Source: Gammaproteobacteria bacterium (lineage in GTDB: Bacteria > Pseudomonadota > Gammaproteobacteria > Xanthomonadales > Wenzhouxiangellaceae). Taken from it: DNA of 64,000 nucleotides. Shown here one piece after another: positions 38,672 to 47,665 of this stretch (within the stretch, counting starts at the first letter, position 1; the number at the start of each line of letters is the position of its first letter). The position numbers and the translations under genes are program-made. The DNA lies in NCBI GenBank assembly GCA_021772975.1, contig JAJFKY010000012.1:1-64000 (forward strand). Direction: 5' to 3'. The notes under the pieces are model-generated. The model did no database searches. It was not told the origin of the DNA and was given only the letters and a program-made list of their open reading frames with translations.

Positions 38672-39508
38672 TTACTGTATGCAGACGCCAGCGCCACCAG
38701 CGATGTTAACCGCCTGGATGATATCCTGTACGTTGATGCTGCCGTCTTCATTGCAATCCGGCGTGCCGGTTGCCAGAGCACCGCCGCCGGCTTCATTAAC
38801 CGTGGCAATAATGTCCTGTACATTGACTGCGTCATCCGCGCTGCCGTTGGCATTGCAGTTACAAATCCGGCCGATCGCGGTAGAGCGACGTGCTTCATAA
38901 GCATCAAAGTCAACCGAGCCGCCGGCCGCACCGTTGAGGTTACCCAGCCGCACTGAAGACAATGCACCGACCGCGCCGCCAGCTGCTGTTTGAGCAGCTC
39001 CGCCGTTTACGATCAGCGAAACATTGCCGCCGCTGGCCCAATCCACTTCAACACTGTTCCAGCCTGCGCTGAAAGCGCTTTGTACACTGGCTCCGCCTGA
39101 GCTGAAGACAATGTTAGGACCGCTGAAAGCCACGTTGAATAATTCACCGCCGCCGGCGTTGTCAGTGTAGCCGCCATAAACTTCCGGGTTGGTGGCGCCA
39201 TTGTTAAGTACGTAAAAACGAGCGATAACGCGGTCAATACCACCGGGACGCTCGTCCTGAACAAAGCTGACTGCGCCGGCCGGAGCACGGCTGCCGCACA
39301 ACTCTGCATAACGTGGAATGTTGTCCGCATTGACCGGATCGCCTGCGGCGCCGTCCGGCTGGTTGGAAATAAACCCACCTGAAGCTGAGGACCAGTTGGC
39401 CAGTGAGCATGCCATCGAGCTGGATACACCCAATGTCAAGGCCAGAGCACTCGCAACAGCAAGCCGGCCGCCAAATGTCTTCACGTTGTTAGAGAAAGAC
39501 TGTTTCAT
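38672..39508 (-). CDS. secreted dockerin-type protein
   Basis: About 278 residues from the ATG at 39508 (MKQSFSNNVK), which has a GAGG ribosome binding site; the upstream ATG is less likely. A signal peptide (residues 1-34, ending SSSMA) and a beta-rich laminin-G-like region (YGGYTDNAGGGELF, WNSVEVDWASGGNVSLIVNG) come first. Two calcium-binding dockerin repeats end the protein: CNANGSADDAVNVQDIIATV and CNEDGSINVQDIIQAVNIAG. It is the first gene of the cassette with the cohesin-like and IPTL-CTERM proteins. Confidence 0.8.
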   Translation of the reverse strand: MKQSFSNNVKTFGGRLAVASALALTLGVSSSMACSLANWSSASGGFISNQPDGAAGDPVNADNIPRYAELCGSRAPAGAVSFVQDERPGGIDRVIARFYVLNNGATNPEVYGGYTDNAGGGELFNVAFSGPNIVFSSGGASVQSAFSAGWNSVEVDWASGGNVSLIVNGGAAQTAAGGAVGALSSVRLGNLNGAAGGSVDFDAYEARRSTAIGRICNCNANGSADDAVNVQDIIATVNEAGGGALATGTPDCNEDGSINVQDIIQAVNIAGGAGVCIQ

Positions 39509-39703
39509 CGATTTTACCTCTTCCATATCAATATCTTAGCCAAATGGCAAAACTTAGTATTACTGGTTCCAGCGTCGCATTAATGCGGCATCGGATGTCT
39601 GGCACACACCATCATCGACACGCACCTGCATGTAAACAGGATAGATGGTAGCGCAGCCGCTTGGTAATGTCCAACCATCCACGGCGCGAATAAGTGTTTC
39701 TTA

Positions 39704-40624
39704 TTAATAAATCTCTCCAATTGTGCAGCGTACACTGCCACCTGCTTTCTCCAGTTCCGAAAACGGCACGGCATGCAACTCAAAACCCCAGTCCCGCAAC
39801 TGCTGTTGCTTACTGACAGGCAGTGCTTCCAGCGCAGTCATGCTGAGCATGACATCCTGGTCGTTGACCGCGATGCAGTTGCCCGCAAAGGCCGTTTTTT
39901 CCGCTGCGTCGATCTCCAGCACATGCCCAGGATAAGCAGCGGCTATAGCCTTAGGCGCCTCACTATCTACAAACGCACTTGGGCAGATAATCAGGACACG
40001 GTCAGCCAATACGGTCATCACCACATTGGTATGATATTCGGTTGGCTGCAATTCGAACTGATAGGTCAAATTCAAATTGAAAGCCTCATGCATCGCCTGG
40101 CAACCCGCTGGATTAACCCGCTGAGTTAGCCCGCAAAAGCCGATACCACGACCCCGGTCTATCACCATCGCGCCAGTCAACTCCGCGACCAGGCCCGGTT
40201 GCTTTGACAGATCGAAACATTGATAGCCAAGCAAGCCAGTGAATAATTCCCGTATATCAGTGCGATTCGCTTCCAACCTGCGTTGTGGATGCAGCATTGA
40301 ACCGACAATAAATCGGCCCGGCGCGGTGGCAAATACATTATTGGGAAAAACATCGTCCGGGGTGGAGGCCCTGCCGGGAAAACGAATCACCGGTACTCCG
40401 CAGTCAGAAATGGTCTGCGCCAGCAGGCGGTGCTGACGCATTGCCCGGTCAGTATCGGTCTCCACAGCAGTATCCATATACAGGTTATCGCGGGCCGTCT
40501 GATCACTGACAAAAAACCGATCAGGATCAATCATAAAGATTGCCCTGGGCAGAGCTGGCTGCAAGGTATTGTTGTTTTCATTGCTCAAGGCATTGGTAAA
40601 CTGTTGCGCGGTTGTCACTATCAA
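39704..40624 (-). CDS. ctlX: arginine-deiminase-fold hydrolase, CtlX-like (citrulline utilisation)
   Basis: A 306-residue protein of the amidinotransferase/dimethylargininase superfamily. Catalytic residues are visible: the substrate Asp/Asn region in PDDVFPNNVF, the His in PTEYHTNVVM and the C-terminal nucleophile Cys in GGSVRCTIGEIY. The length and PTEYHTNV/GGSVRC motifs fit the CtlX/ornithine-producing group. It stands alone and its exact substrate is unproven. Confidence 0.75.
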   Translation of the reverse strand: MIVTTAQQFTNALSNENNNTLQPALPRAIFMIDPDRFFVSDQTARDNLYMDTAVETDTDRAMRQHRLLAQTISDCGVPVIRFPGRASTPDDVFPNNVFATAPGRFIVGSMLHPQRRLEANRTDIRELFTGLLGYQCFDLSKQPGLVAELTGAMVIDRGRGIGFCGLTQRVNPAGCQAMHEAFNLNLTYQFELQPTEYHTNVVMTVLADRVLIICPSAFVDSEAPKAIAAAYPGHVLEIDAAEKTAFAGNCIAVNDQDVMLSMTALEALPVSKQQQLRDWGFELHAVPFSELEKAGGSVRCTIGEIY

Positions 40625-40719
40625 ATTGGCACGGCCTGTGGTGGTGGGTAATCTACGTTATCGATGTGGATATTATGTAAACACCGTTGTTTGCGAAGTG
40701 TGAAATCAGCTGCTGATTC

Positions 40720-41721
40720 TCAGGCGGCCAGGGTGCGGCCGGATTTGAACGGTTCCAGCCATTGCTCCGCCGGTCGATTCCGCTGCAGGCAATCATTCAT
40801 CCACTGCCGCCATAGCCTTGCGCCCGGCTGACCATGCATCAGACCCAGCAGGTGCCGTCCAATGTGGCGAGGCGCGACACCCTGAGCCTGCTGCTGCTCA
40901 CAATAGCTCACCATTTTCTGCAAAACCGTCAGCCTGTCAACCATTTCCGAACCAGGCAAAACGATTTGCTGAGCTTTGGCCAGTTGCCACGGTGTCTGAT
41001 AAGCGGCGCGCCCCAGCATGACACCATCGGCATAGCTCAGGTGTCGGCCGACATCAGCCACGTCAGCAATCCCGCCGTTAACAATCAGACTCAGCTCAGG
41101 AAAAGCCTGCTTGAGTTTTTGCGCCTTGTCATATTCCAGTGCCGGAACTTCGCGATTCTGTTTGGGGCTCAACCCGGACAGCCAGGCCTTGCGGGCGTGC
41201 AGGATGACGATCTGGATACCGGCCCTGCTGACTTCACCGATGAAATCATGCAGGAATTCCCAGCTGTCACAAGTATCGACTCCGGTACGGGTTTTTATGC
41301 TCACCGGTATGTCCACGGCCTGACGCATTGCCGCCAGACAATCGCGCACCAGCCCGGACTCCTTCATCAGACAGGCACCGAAGGCTCCGCGCTGCACCCG
41401 GGCTGACGGGCAACCAACATTCAGATTGATTTCATCATAGCCCCAGCGCTCACCCAGACGGGCACACTCCGCCAGCTCTGCCGGATCACTGCCACCCAGC
41501 TGTAGTGCCACCGGATGCTCGGCAGCATCAAAGTCCAGATGCCGGGCCTGATCGCCATGCAGTAACGCACCGGTGGTCACCATCTCGGTATACAGCCAGG
41601 CGGAAGGCGCCAGCAAGCGGTGAAAATAGCGACAATGACGGTCCGTCCAGTCCATCATCGGGGCAACCGACAGGCGGCGCTCATCAAGGCCGGGCTGTTG
41701 CGGATTAGAATCTTCTTTCAT
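40720..41721 (-). CDS. dusA: tRNA-dihydrouridine synthase A
   Basis: About 333 residues from the ATG at 41721 (MKEDSNPQQPG); the frame runs to 41811 but the upstream part is not conserved-looking. An FMN TIM-barrel reductase: substrate-binding VAPMMDWTDRHCRYF, catalytic Cys in NLNVGCPSARVQRGAFG, and CKIKTRTG-like and VNGGIADVADV motifs. DusA reduces U20/U20a in tRNA. The mutated-looking N-terminal extension argues for the shorter start. Confidence 0.95.
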   Translation of the reverse strand: MKEDSNPQQPGLDERRLSVAPMMDWTDRHCRYFHRLLAPSAWLYTEMVTTGALLHGDQARHLDFDAAEHPVALQLGGSDPAELAECARLGERWGYDEINLNVGCPSARVQRGAFGACLMKESGLVRDCLAAMRQAVDIPVSIKTRTGVDTCDSWEFLHDFIGEVSRAGIQIVILHARKAWLSGLSPKQNREVPALEYDKAQKLKQAFPELSLIVNGGIADVADVGRHLSYADGVMLGRAAYQTPWQLAKAQQIVLPGSEMVDRLTVLQKMVSYCEQQQAQGVAPRHIGRHLLGLMHGQPGARLWRQWMNDCLQRNRPAEQWLEPFKSGRTLAA

Positions 41722-42026
41722 GCCTGCATTATCACCGAAGTTCATTGGTCCAACCAAACCCGCGGGACCAACCACAGCCATGCTCGGCAGCCGGATACCG
41801 GACAGGCTCACAATCCTTTACGCAGCCAATCTGACCATGCGAGCAGGTGAACCATGATAGCGGGAGGCCATAAAAACCGTGATTGAATGCTTTCGATATC
41901 ACTGATACGCCATCGACCGGACTGGCCAGCGTTAAGGATGGACGCCTATTCAACCCGGCTTACACGTTAATTAGAGAACTCACGACTTAAGCGAGCTCCT
42001 ACAATAGGACTTTCTCCGCGGGTTCT
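41722..42026. other. intergenic region without a gene
   Basis: About 305 bp between dusA and the oxygenase gene. It contains the dusA promoter region and, near 41983-41998, a half-like element AAGCGAGCTCCTAC that resembles one arm of the REP-like palindrome at 13807-13872. No coding frame is convincing. Confidence 0.5.
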
Positions 42027-43118
42027 TTATTTAACGGCATACCCTTCACCATAATATTTGCTGGTAATCGCCGTATGAAACTCCACAGCCGATACCGGCG
42101 GATACTTGGCCTCTCCCAGCCCCGGCAATACCTCCAAAATCTCCTCTTCCCACACATAAACCGCCATCGGAAACGACACCCGCGGCTGGTTCCACAATGA
42201 CCGATCCGTCGGTCGTCCCACCCGATGGGTGGTGGATGGGAAACGGTCGTTGGAAATGCGTTGCATATAATCCCCGGTATTCAAAATAATACTACCCGGT
42301 GGCGCTTGCAGACGAATCCAGCGGTTGTTTTCCCGGTTCAGCACCTGCAGGCCATCCACGCTGGAAGCGGGCAACAGGGTAAATAAATCCACATCTTCAT
42401 GGCCCAGCATACGTCCAGCCCCGGATGCCAACTGGCCTGCATCGAGAGCCGGATAGTAATTGAGACGGAACCCGAAATTGGTCGCGCTGAGTTTTTCGTC
42501 ATAACAGTGCGGATCGGCGCCCAGATAGCGCAGCATGCTTTGCATTAAAGGCTGAATCAGGGACTCATGGGCGCGTACCACTTTCCGGAAGGCTGCTGCA
42601 TAACCCGGTTCCGGCCAATACTGTGACTCCTTATACTCAGGATCATTATCCAGGTTGAATGCGCGCCGGCAAAACACCCAGCCTTCCACCAGATCGGGAT
42701 GAATAATGGTGGTTTCCTGAATCGGAAAATAGCCCTGATTGACCGAACCATGCCGCTGGGCCAGATACGGCTGGCGGGCGGCTTCGGGAATGGTTTCAAA
42801 AAAGCGCCGGATGTGGCTTTCCGTTTCCCGGTAGAGTTCCGGATCAATGCCGTGGTTAATCAGGATGACGAAACCGATCCGCTCCATGGCTTGCCCGAGT
42901 TGTTGCGCAAAGGTTTCTCGCTCCTGCCGGTCATCACTGAAAGCCAGCCGCATATCGCAGCAACGGATGGTGAATTCGGTATCAAATTGCTCAACGCCCT
43001 CGGCTTCGGCCAGCCTGTATTGCTGGGCTTTTTTGACCTGCTCAAAATGGCTGAAGTCCTGATTGCTGGCGTGTACGCCCTGACTTTTCCGGTCTGACTG
43101 TTGCTTCTGATCCTTCAT
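42027..43118 (-). CDS. 2-oxoglutarate/Fe(II) oxygenase of the isopenicillin-N-synthase-like family
   Basis: About 363 residues from the ATG at 43118 (MKDQKQQSDR), which overlaps the transporter stop as ATGA; the frame goes further upstream but that part overlaps the transporter. The N-terminal DIOX_N region is present (QAMERIGFVILINHGIDPEL). The iron site is HED (GHEDVDLFTLL) plus a distal His (TTHRVGRP), and the 2OG-binding RxS is in QPRVSFPMAVY. The substrate is unknown; coupling to an NSS transporter suggests it acts on an imported amine or amino acid. Confidence 0.88.
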   Translation of the reverse strand: MKDQKQQSDRKSQGVHASNQDFSHFEQVKKAQQYRLAEAEGVEQFDTEFTIRCCDMRLAFSDDRQERETFAQQLGQAMERIGFVILINHGIDPELYRETESHIRRFFETIPEAARQPYLAQRHGSVNQGYFPIQETTIIHPDLVEGWVFCRRAFNLDNDPEYKESQYWPEPGYAAAFRKVVRAHESLIQPLMQSMLRYLGADPHCYDEKLSATNFGFRLNYYPALDAGQLASGAGRMLGHEDVDLFTLLPASSVDGLQVLNRENNRWIRLQAPPGSIILNTGDYMQRISNDRFPSTTHRVGRPTDRSLWNQPRVSFPMAVYVWEEEILEVLPGLGEAKYPPVSAVEFHTAITSKYYGEGYAVK

Positions 43119-44413
43119 TGGCTGACCACCGAAACAATGTGGCCAATAAGGATAGCGGATAACGCCAACGGTACAACAACTTTCAACCAGACAATCACCA
43201 GATTGGCCGCTTTGCTTGGAGCAAGCTGCTGACTTAACACCAATCGCGATAAACCCCAGCCGGCACCCAGCACCGCCAATAACGCGCCCAGCATAAACAT
43301 GCCCGAACCAAAAATCAGATCCAGCGGACCGATCCACTGCGGGTGGAAGGCAATCGGGCTCATCACCATGATCAAGGCTGCGCTGACCAGGATGATTAAT
43401 GTTGTTCTTGCGCAGTGGATGCCTGGCGTTTTCTCCAGACCTTTCACGATGGCTTCCAGCGGCGCCATGATGGACAGTAAACACACAAATGACCAAGCGG
43501 CCAGAAAAGCCGTGGCCACCACGCGTCCAGCGGGCATTACCGCGAACAATCTGGGCAAGGTATCAAACAGCAAACCAGGACCGCTGGTCATGTCCAGGCC
43601 AAACACCAATACCGCCGGCAGCACAAACAAACTGGCCAGGATGGCTGCGCCGGTGTCCATCCCGGCAGTGGCGGCCGCGGTCGATAACAGATTTTCCTGA
43701 TCGCGCAGATAGGCCCCATAAGCAATCCCGATGCTGCCACCCAGGCCCACCGTAAAACAAGCCTGCCCCATTGCCGCGAATAACACCCCGCTGTTAATTT
43801 GTGAGAAGTCCGGCCGCAGGTAGTCCGCTAACGCGCTTGCAGCACCGGGCTGGCTCAATGACACCCACACCAGATACAGCGCGATTATTCCAAATGCAGG
43901 CACCAGCAACTGGCTGGCCGCTTCAATACCGCGCTTTAAGCCACGGATGATCAAACCTGCGGCAACCACCACCGTGCCAACGGCAATACCCAGCACGATC
44001 AATGGGTTATTTACCTCAACGCTGTAATCGGCCAGTGTCGCCTCGCTATAGCCCCGGGTCAGCGCAAACCAGCCGCTGAAAATCACCTGGGCAACCACCA
44101 GCGCGTAATAAGACAAGGCCATAAAAACCGCGAACAACACCGCATACCCGACCAGCAACCCCCAACGCGTACCAAACACCCGGCGGAATGCGCCGACAGT
44201 GCCCTCACGGGTATGCCGACCCAGCATCCATTCCGCCGACATTGCCGGCACCGCCAGTAAAATCATAAACACTATATAGATGAGTAAAAACGCGCCGCCG
44301 CCATACTGTCCCAGCATATAAGGGAACCGCCACACATTCCCCAGACCGATCGCAAAACCGGCCATGGTCAGGACGGTAGTGAACCGGGATGAAAATCGGA
44401 TGGGTAGTCGCAT
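43115..44413 (-). CDS. sodium-dependent transporter of the NSS (SNF) family
   Basis: A 432-residue membrane protein with about 11 to 12 helices. The first-helix signature GFAIGLGNVWRFPYMLGQYGGGAF holds the sodium and substrate site residues of LeuT/MhsT-like transporters. The substrate is probably an amino acid. It overlaps the downstream oxygenase gene by 4 bp (ATGA). Divergent from the metzincin-DUF4157 gene, with a perfect inverted repeat between them. Confidence 0.93.
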   Translation of the reverse strand: MRLPIRFSSRFTTVLTMAGFAIGLGNVWRFPYMLGQYGGGAFLLIYIVFMILLAVPAMSAEWMLGRHTREGTVGAFRRVFGTRWGLLVGYAVLFAVFMALSYYALVVAQVIFSGWFALTRGYSEATLADYSVEVNNPLIVLGIAVGTVVVAAGLIIRGLKRGIEAASQLLVPAFGIIALYLVWVSLSQPGAASALADYLRPDFSQINSGVLFAAMGQACFTVGLGGSIGIAYGAYLRDQENLLSTAAATAGMDTGAAILASLFVLPAVLVFGLDMTSGPGLLFDTLPRLFAVMPAGRVVATAFLAAWSFVCLLSIMAPLEAIVKGLEKTPGIHCARTTLIILVSAALIMVMSPIAFHPQWIGPLDLIFGSGMFMLGALLAVLGAGWGLSRLVLSQQLAPSKAANLVIVWLKVVVPLALSAILIGHIVSVVSQ

Positions 44414-44471
44414 GCGCCGCAGCTTAGCATTAGTGCTTCGCGCGGGTCAGCAGCCAGCATCAGGCATTTCA

Positions 44472-44499
44472 GGATCATACCTTTACTCTGGTATGATCC
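44472..44499. promoter_or_regulatory. perfect inverted repeat in the divergent promoter region
   Basis: GGATCATACC (44472-44481) and GGTATGATCC (44490-44499) form a perfect 10-bp inverted repeat with an 8-nt spacer between two divergently transcribed genes. It is likely a regulator-binding operator; a hairpin in the leader of the plus-strand gene is also possible. Confidence 0.5.
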
Positions 44500-44545
44500 C
44501 AGACATCCAGTGACGGAGTTAGATCATTCCTGATTCGGACCAAGC

Positions 44546-45859
44546 ATGGGCAAACTGACACTAGCAGCCAAGTGCCGAATGCCACACCGGGCCAACAGCC
44601 CGCATGGTGCCGCTGACCGGCTAACACACAAACCGCTGAATGCAGTAGGTAATCTGGCCATTCAGAGTCACGTGCAACGCGTCAGCAACCCGCATGAGGC
44701 TTTAGAGCGCCGTGCCGGGCAACTGGCTGATCAGGCACTTCGTGGTCCAAACCCCAAATCTGATTCCAACCACAAACACAAACCCGCACAAACCGGAGAC
44801 AGTGCTGGTGGACGACCCCTGCCGCACAGTCAACGCCGGTATTTTGAAGCGCGTTTCGGGCAGGATTTCAGCACCGTCAGAATTCACGATGGCAGCCAGG
44901 CACAGCAAGCTGCCGCCGCAATCAATGCCAAGGCTTTTACCCTGGGTAGCCACATCCGTTTCGCTCAAGGCCAATACGCGCCCCACACAGCCCCCGGCCG
45001 TCGTCTGCTAGCGCATGAATTGGCGCATGTGAGCCAACTAGACAGCGATCCTAATACCGCCTATCGCGAGAGCTGGGATGTCGACGACGGCAAGCGCACC
45101 ATCCAACGCAATGTATTGGTGCAACTGATTTTTAAAAACACCTGGTCGGACTGGTACAACAACACCGGTTGGACCGATGCGCGCAAAACCACCTTCAGTA
45201 CCAATTTTGAGCAAAACATCGAGAACAGCTTTAATAACAGCGGCATGGTGATTAACCCGCACCCCTCCATGGCCGATGTTTTACCAGCCGACAACATCAG
45301 CAAGGGCTACGACCCCAAAGTCGATATCAGTCTGGTTCCGGAAGGTGATACCTCGGTTAGTGAAGATTGGGAGGTTGATGTTGAGTCCAATCCAGGTAAA
45401 GGCTATCGGCAATCCAGCAGCAATACCAGTTATGGTGAATTGCATGAAGGCTCAAATGAAAGCTTTACCAAGCGCAGCTCCGCGCCAGGCGTGACACAGA
45501 TCCCGACAGTGCATGAGTTCGGTCATTTTATCGGCCTGGATCATCCAGGCGCCGGGTTAGGTGGCGGCTTGTTCAGCGACTCCAAATTAAGCCCTGGCGC
45601 CAGCGAATACGGCCACACCGGTACCGATGCCAAAGGCCGGACCGTGGATGGCCCCAATGACCTGATGGGCGGCGGCATGGGTATGCAGCCATTTTATTTT
45701 GATGCCTGGGCGCAACAATTAAACGAGCATGTCGAAGCACTGCGCCGATCAGCCGCACGCCGCCGCTTTAATAATGAAGTCCGGGCAGCCAAACGTGCTT
45801 TGGGTGGTGATCCACAGAGTATTGATTGGATGAGGCGGGGGTTTACTGGGGGATTTTAG
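44546..45859 (+). CDS. DUF4157 (eCIS core domain) protein with a metzincin-type protease domain
   Basis: A 437-residue protein. The leader VGNLAIQSHVQRVSNPHEALERRAGQLADQAL resembles that of the other DUF4157 proteins here. The DUF4157 domain spans about residues 89-165 (FEARFGQDFSTVRIHDG... LLAHELAHVSQ; HELAH at 157-161). The C-terminal half carries HEFGHFIGLDH at residues 323-333, a complete HExxHxxGxxH zinc site, and a likely Met-turn (DLMGGGMGM). It is probably an eCIS-delivered protease cargo; delivery is inferred. It is the only plus-strand gene of the cluster. Confidence 0.8.
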   Translation: MGKLTLAAKCRMPHRANSPHGAADRLTHKPLNAVGNLAIQSHVQRVSNPHEALERRAGQLADQALRGPNPKSDSNHKHKPAQTGDSAGGRPLPHSQRRYFEARFGQDFSTVRIHDGSQAQQAAAAINAKAFTLGSHIRFAQGQYAPHTAPGRRLLAHELAHVSQLDSDPNTAYRESWDVDDGKRTIQRNVLVQLIFKNTWSDWYNNTGWTDARKTTFSTNFEQNIENSFNNSGMVINPHPSMADVLPADNISKGYDPKVDISLVPEGDTSVSEDWEVDVESNPGKGYRQSSSNTSYGELHEGSNESFTKRSSAPGVTQIPTVHEFGHFIGLDHPGAGLGGGLFSDSKLSPGASEYGHTGTDAKGRTVDGPNDLMGGGMGMQPFYFDAWAQQLNEHVEALRRSAARRRFNNEVRAAKRALGGDPQSIDWMRRGFTGGF

Positions 45860-46022
45860 CGTACCTGAGTAAATATCCCCCGGCAAAGTTAGGGATTCCC
45901 GGTTATTACTGGTCTCTTAAAACCAGCAATACGTCACTTGGGGTCAGTTGCCGGCCTAATAGCAATATGCAAGATGCCGCTGCCGTACATCGACATATAT
46001 TTCGAGGAATGCTTGTGCCTGC

Positions 46023-47513
46023 TTAATTGACCGCACCCACCTCTCGTTCAATCCAATTGGCAATTTCCTCTGGTGTCTTTAACTTGCCATCAGCAATGAG
46101 TTTCCCAAGTATGTAGCCTTTGTAACTTAATGCTAAATCCTGCATGCTGTTGCCCTTGCCGGTGCCGAGTTTGATCTTATCCAGGTTGCCAGTGCGAAAG
46201 TTTTCAATATCCGCATCACTGGCGCTATGATATTGCTCTTCAAACCCCCACCGGCCCGGCAGCGGGATAAGAGAAGCCAATGTTCCAAAGAAACCAGGGT
46301 CGGCTTTTTGCTCATGCCCAACGATCAGCCTGAGCGCCATGGTTTCTACGTCTTCATCGCTATCTAGAATATAACGTTGCTGCCAGTTATCCAGAAAGCC
46401 CGGATCATGACCTAAACGAACTGCAGTTAAGAAGTGTCCTACCTGATTGCCACTGGAAGGCCATATCGAGGAATCTTGAAATTCAGCCCGAAAACCTGTG
46501 TCACCAAAGCCACCACCTGTTTGCAGCCCCGGTATCAACCAATGTGCGGTGTGAGTCAGCACAGTATTTAAACGGCCTGTTGCTGTACCATCGTCTTCCT
46601 TGGCCTCTCTGAACATGGCAGCCAGTGCCTGGGCATCTGTTGCGCTGGTCTCCCTGGTACCTCGCACCCGATCTCTGTTACGTTGCCATCTTGCCCAGAA
46701 CTGTTCTCCTATCGGCTCAAGTGCTTGACGCATGGCAATACCTGGAGTACCAGTATTGCTGCAATCAGGTTCCTGTCCAGTTCCGATCCAATGACCACCA
46801 TCAGACCAGTTCAGCCGGTTTTGACAAGCATCCTCATTCACTGGCCGATCTCTCGAACAATCCGGCTCAGGACCTGAACCTTGCCAGTGCCCACCATCAC
46901 TCCAATTCAATGAACTACGGCAGGCATAGGGTCTATTATCGCGTTCATCTTCATCCCATAGACCGCCGTTACGTTGTACCACAGGCGTATATGAACTCAT
47001 GCGTTGTTGCGCGACATGAGTTACTTCATGGGTAAGCAGTTGTTTACCCTTCGAAGTATAAGGGTTGAAATGGTTTCTCGCGAAAAAGATATGATTACCA
47101 TGGGTAAAAGCTTTCGCGTTTAGAGCATAAGCAGCCGCATGTGCCTCTTCATTATTGTGTATCTGCACATCACGCAGATTGATACCGATATTGGGTTCCA
47201 AGTGCTGTTGAAGATCGTGGCCTAAGCGTCGTCCACCGGTAATCGCTGAGCCCAAACCATTATCAGCCATTGTTCTGCTCGCCCTATTCAAACAGCCGGA
47301 GCTTTTAATACCAGCGCGGTCAGCATCAGCTTCGAGATGCCGGTAACGGTTTGGTAAATCTGACTCCCTCAAACTACCTCCGCCTAAACTAGATTGAATA
47401 TTTTGATTACCGATAGCAGCAATAATACTGTTTCTTTTGTGCCATGAATTTCGCAAAGTTGTGACCTTAGCGGGACTTATTCGTTTTTGCTGAGAAGCTT
47501 GATGAGAGTACAT
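46023..47513 (-). CDS. DUF4157 protein with tandem Cys/Trp repeat and unknown C-terminus
   Basis: A 496-residue protein. DUF4157 covers about residues 93-170 (LEPNIGINLRDVQIHNN..., HEVTH at 162-166). A tandem motif C-x(n)-LNWSDGGHWxGxGxEPDCS follows twice (near residues 197-255). The C-terminal 230 residues contain GNQVGHFLTAVRLGHDP and IVGHEQKADPGF, which are not recognised and are the candidate effector. It is the last minus-strand gene of the cluster, 150 bp from the Hint protein gene. Confidence 0.75.
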   Translation of the reverse strand: MYSHQASQQKRISPAKVTTLRNSWHKRNSIIAAIGNQNIQSSLGGGSLRESDLPNRYRHLEADADRAGIKSSGCLNRASRTMADNGLGSAITGGRRLGHDLQQHLEPNIGINLRDVQIHNNEEAHAAAYALNAKAFTHGNHIFFARNHFNPYTSKGKQLLTHEVTHVAQQRMSSYTPVVQRNGGLWDEDERDNRPYACRSSLNWSDGGHWQGSGPEPDCSRDRPVNEDACQNRLNWSDGGHWIGTGQEPDCSNTGTPGIAMRQALEPIGEQFWARWQRNRDRVRGTRETSATDAQALAAMFREAKEDDGTATGRLNTVLTHTAHWLIPGLQTGGGFGDTGFRAEFQDSSIWPSSGNQVGHFLTAVRLGHDPGFLDNWQQRYILDSDEDVETMALRLIVGHEQKADPGFFGTLASLIPLPGRWGFEEQYHSASDADIENFRTGNLDKIKLGTGKGNSMQDLALSYKGYILGKLIADGKLKTPEEIANWIEREVGAVN

Positions 47514-47665
47514 AAATCAGATATCCATTTATTCTTCAAATTAATTACTTCATGTTTCCAGCATTCAAGCGACCGATGGTACTCAATCCGATCAGCGCTG
47601 ACTGGCTTGTCAGAGACTTAAGCCTGACCGCCACCAGCCAATCCGTAAAACTTTCAGGCCACGAC

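Noticed and set aside
39580-39783. 67-codon minus-strand frame at the end of the ctlX-like gene
   Set aside because: It overlaps the 3' end of the convincing hydrolase gene in another frame.
41722-41811. N-terminal extension of dusA
   Set aside because: The extra 30 residues do not resemble DusA; the ATG at 41721 begins the conserved part.
43119-43496. N-terminal extension of the oxygenase frame
   Set aside because: It overlaps the transporter gene in another frame; the ATG at 43118 with the ATGA overlap and the DIOX_N-like sequence that follows fits much better.
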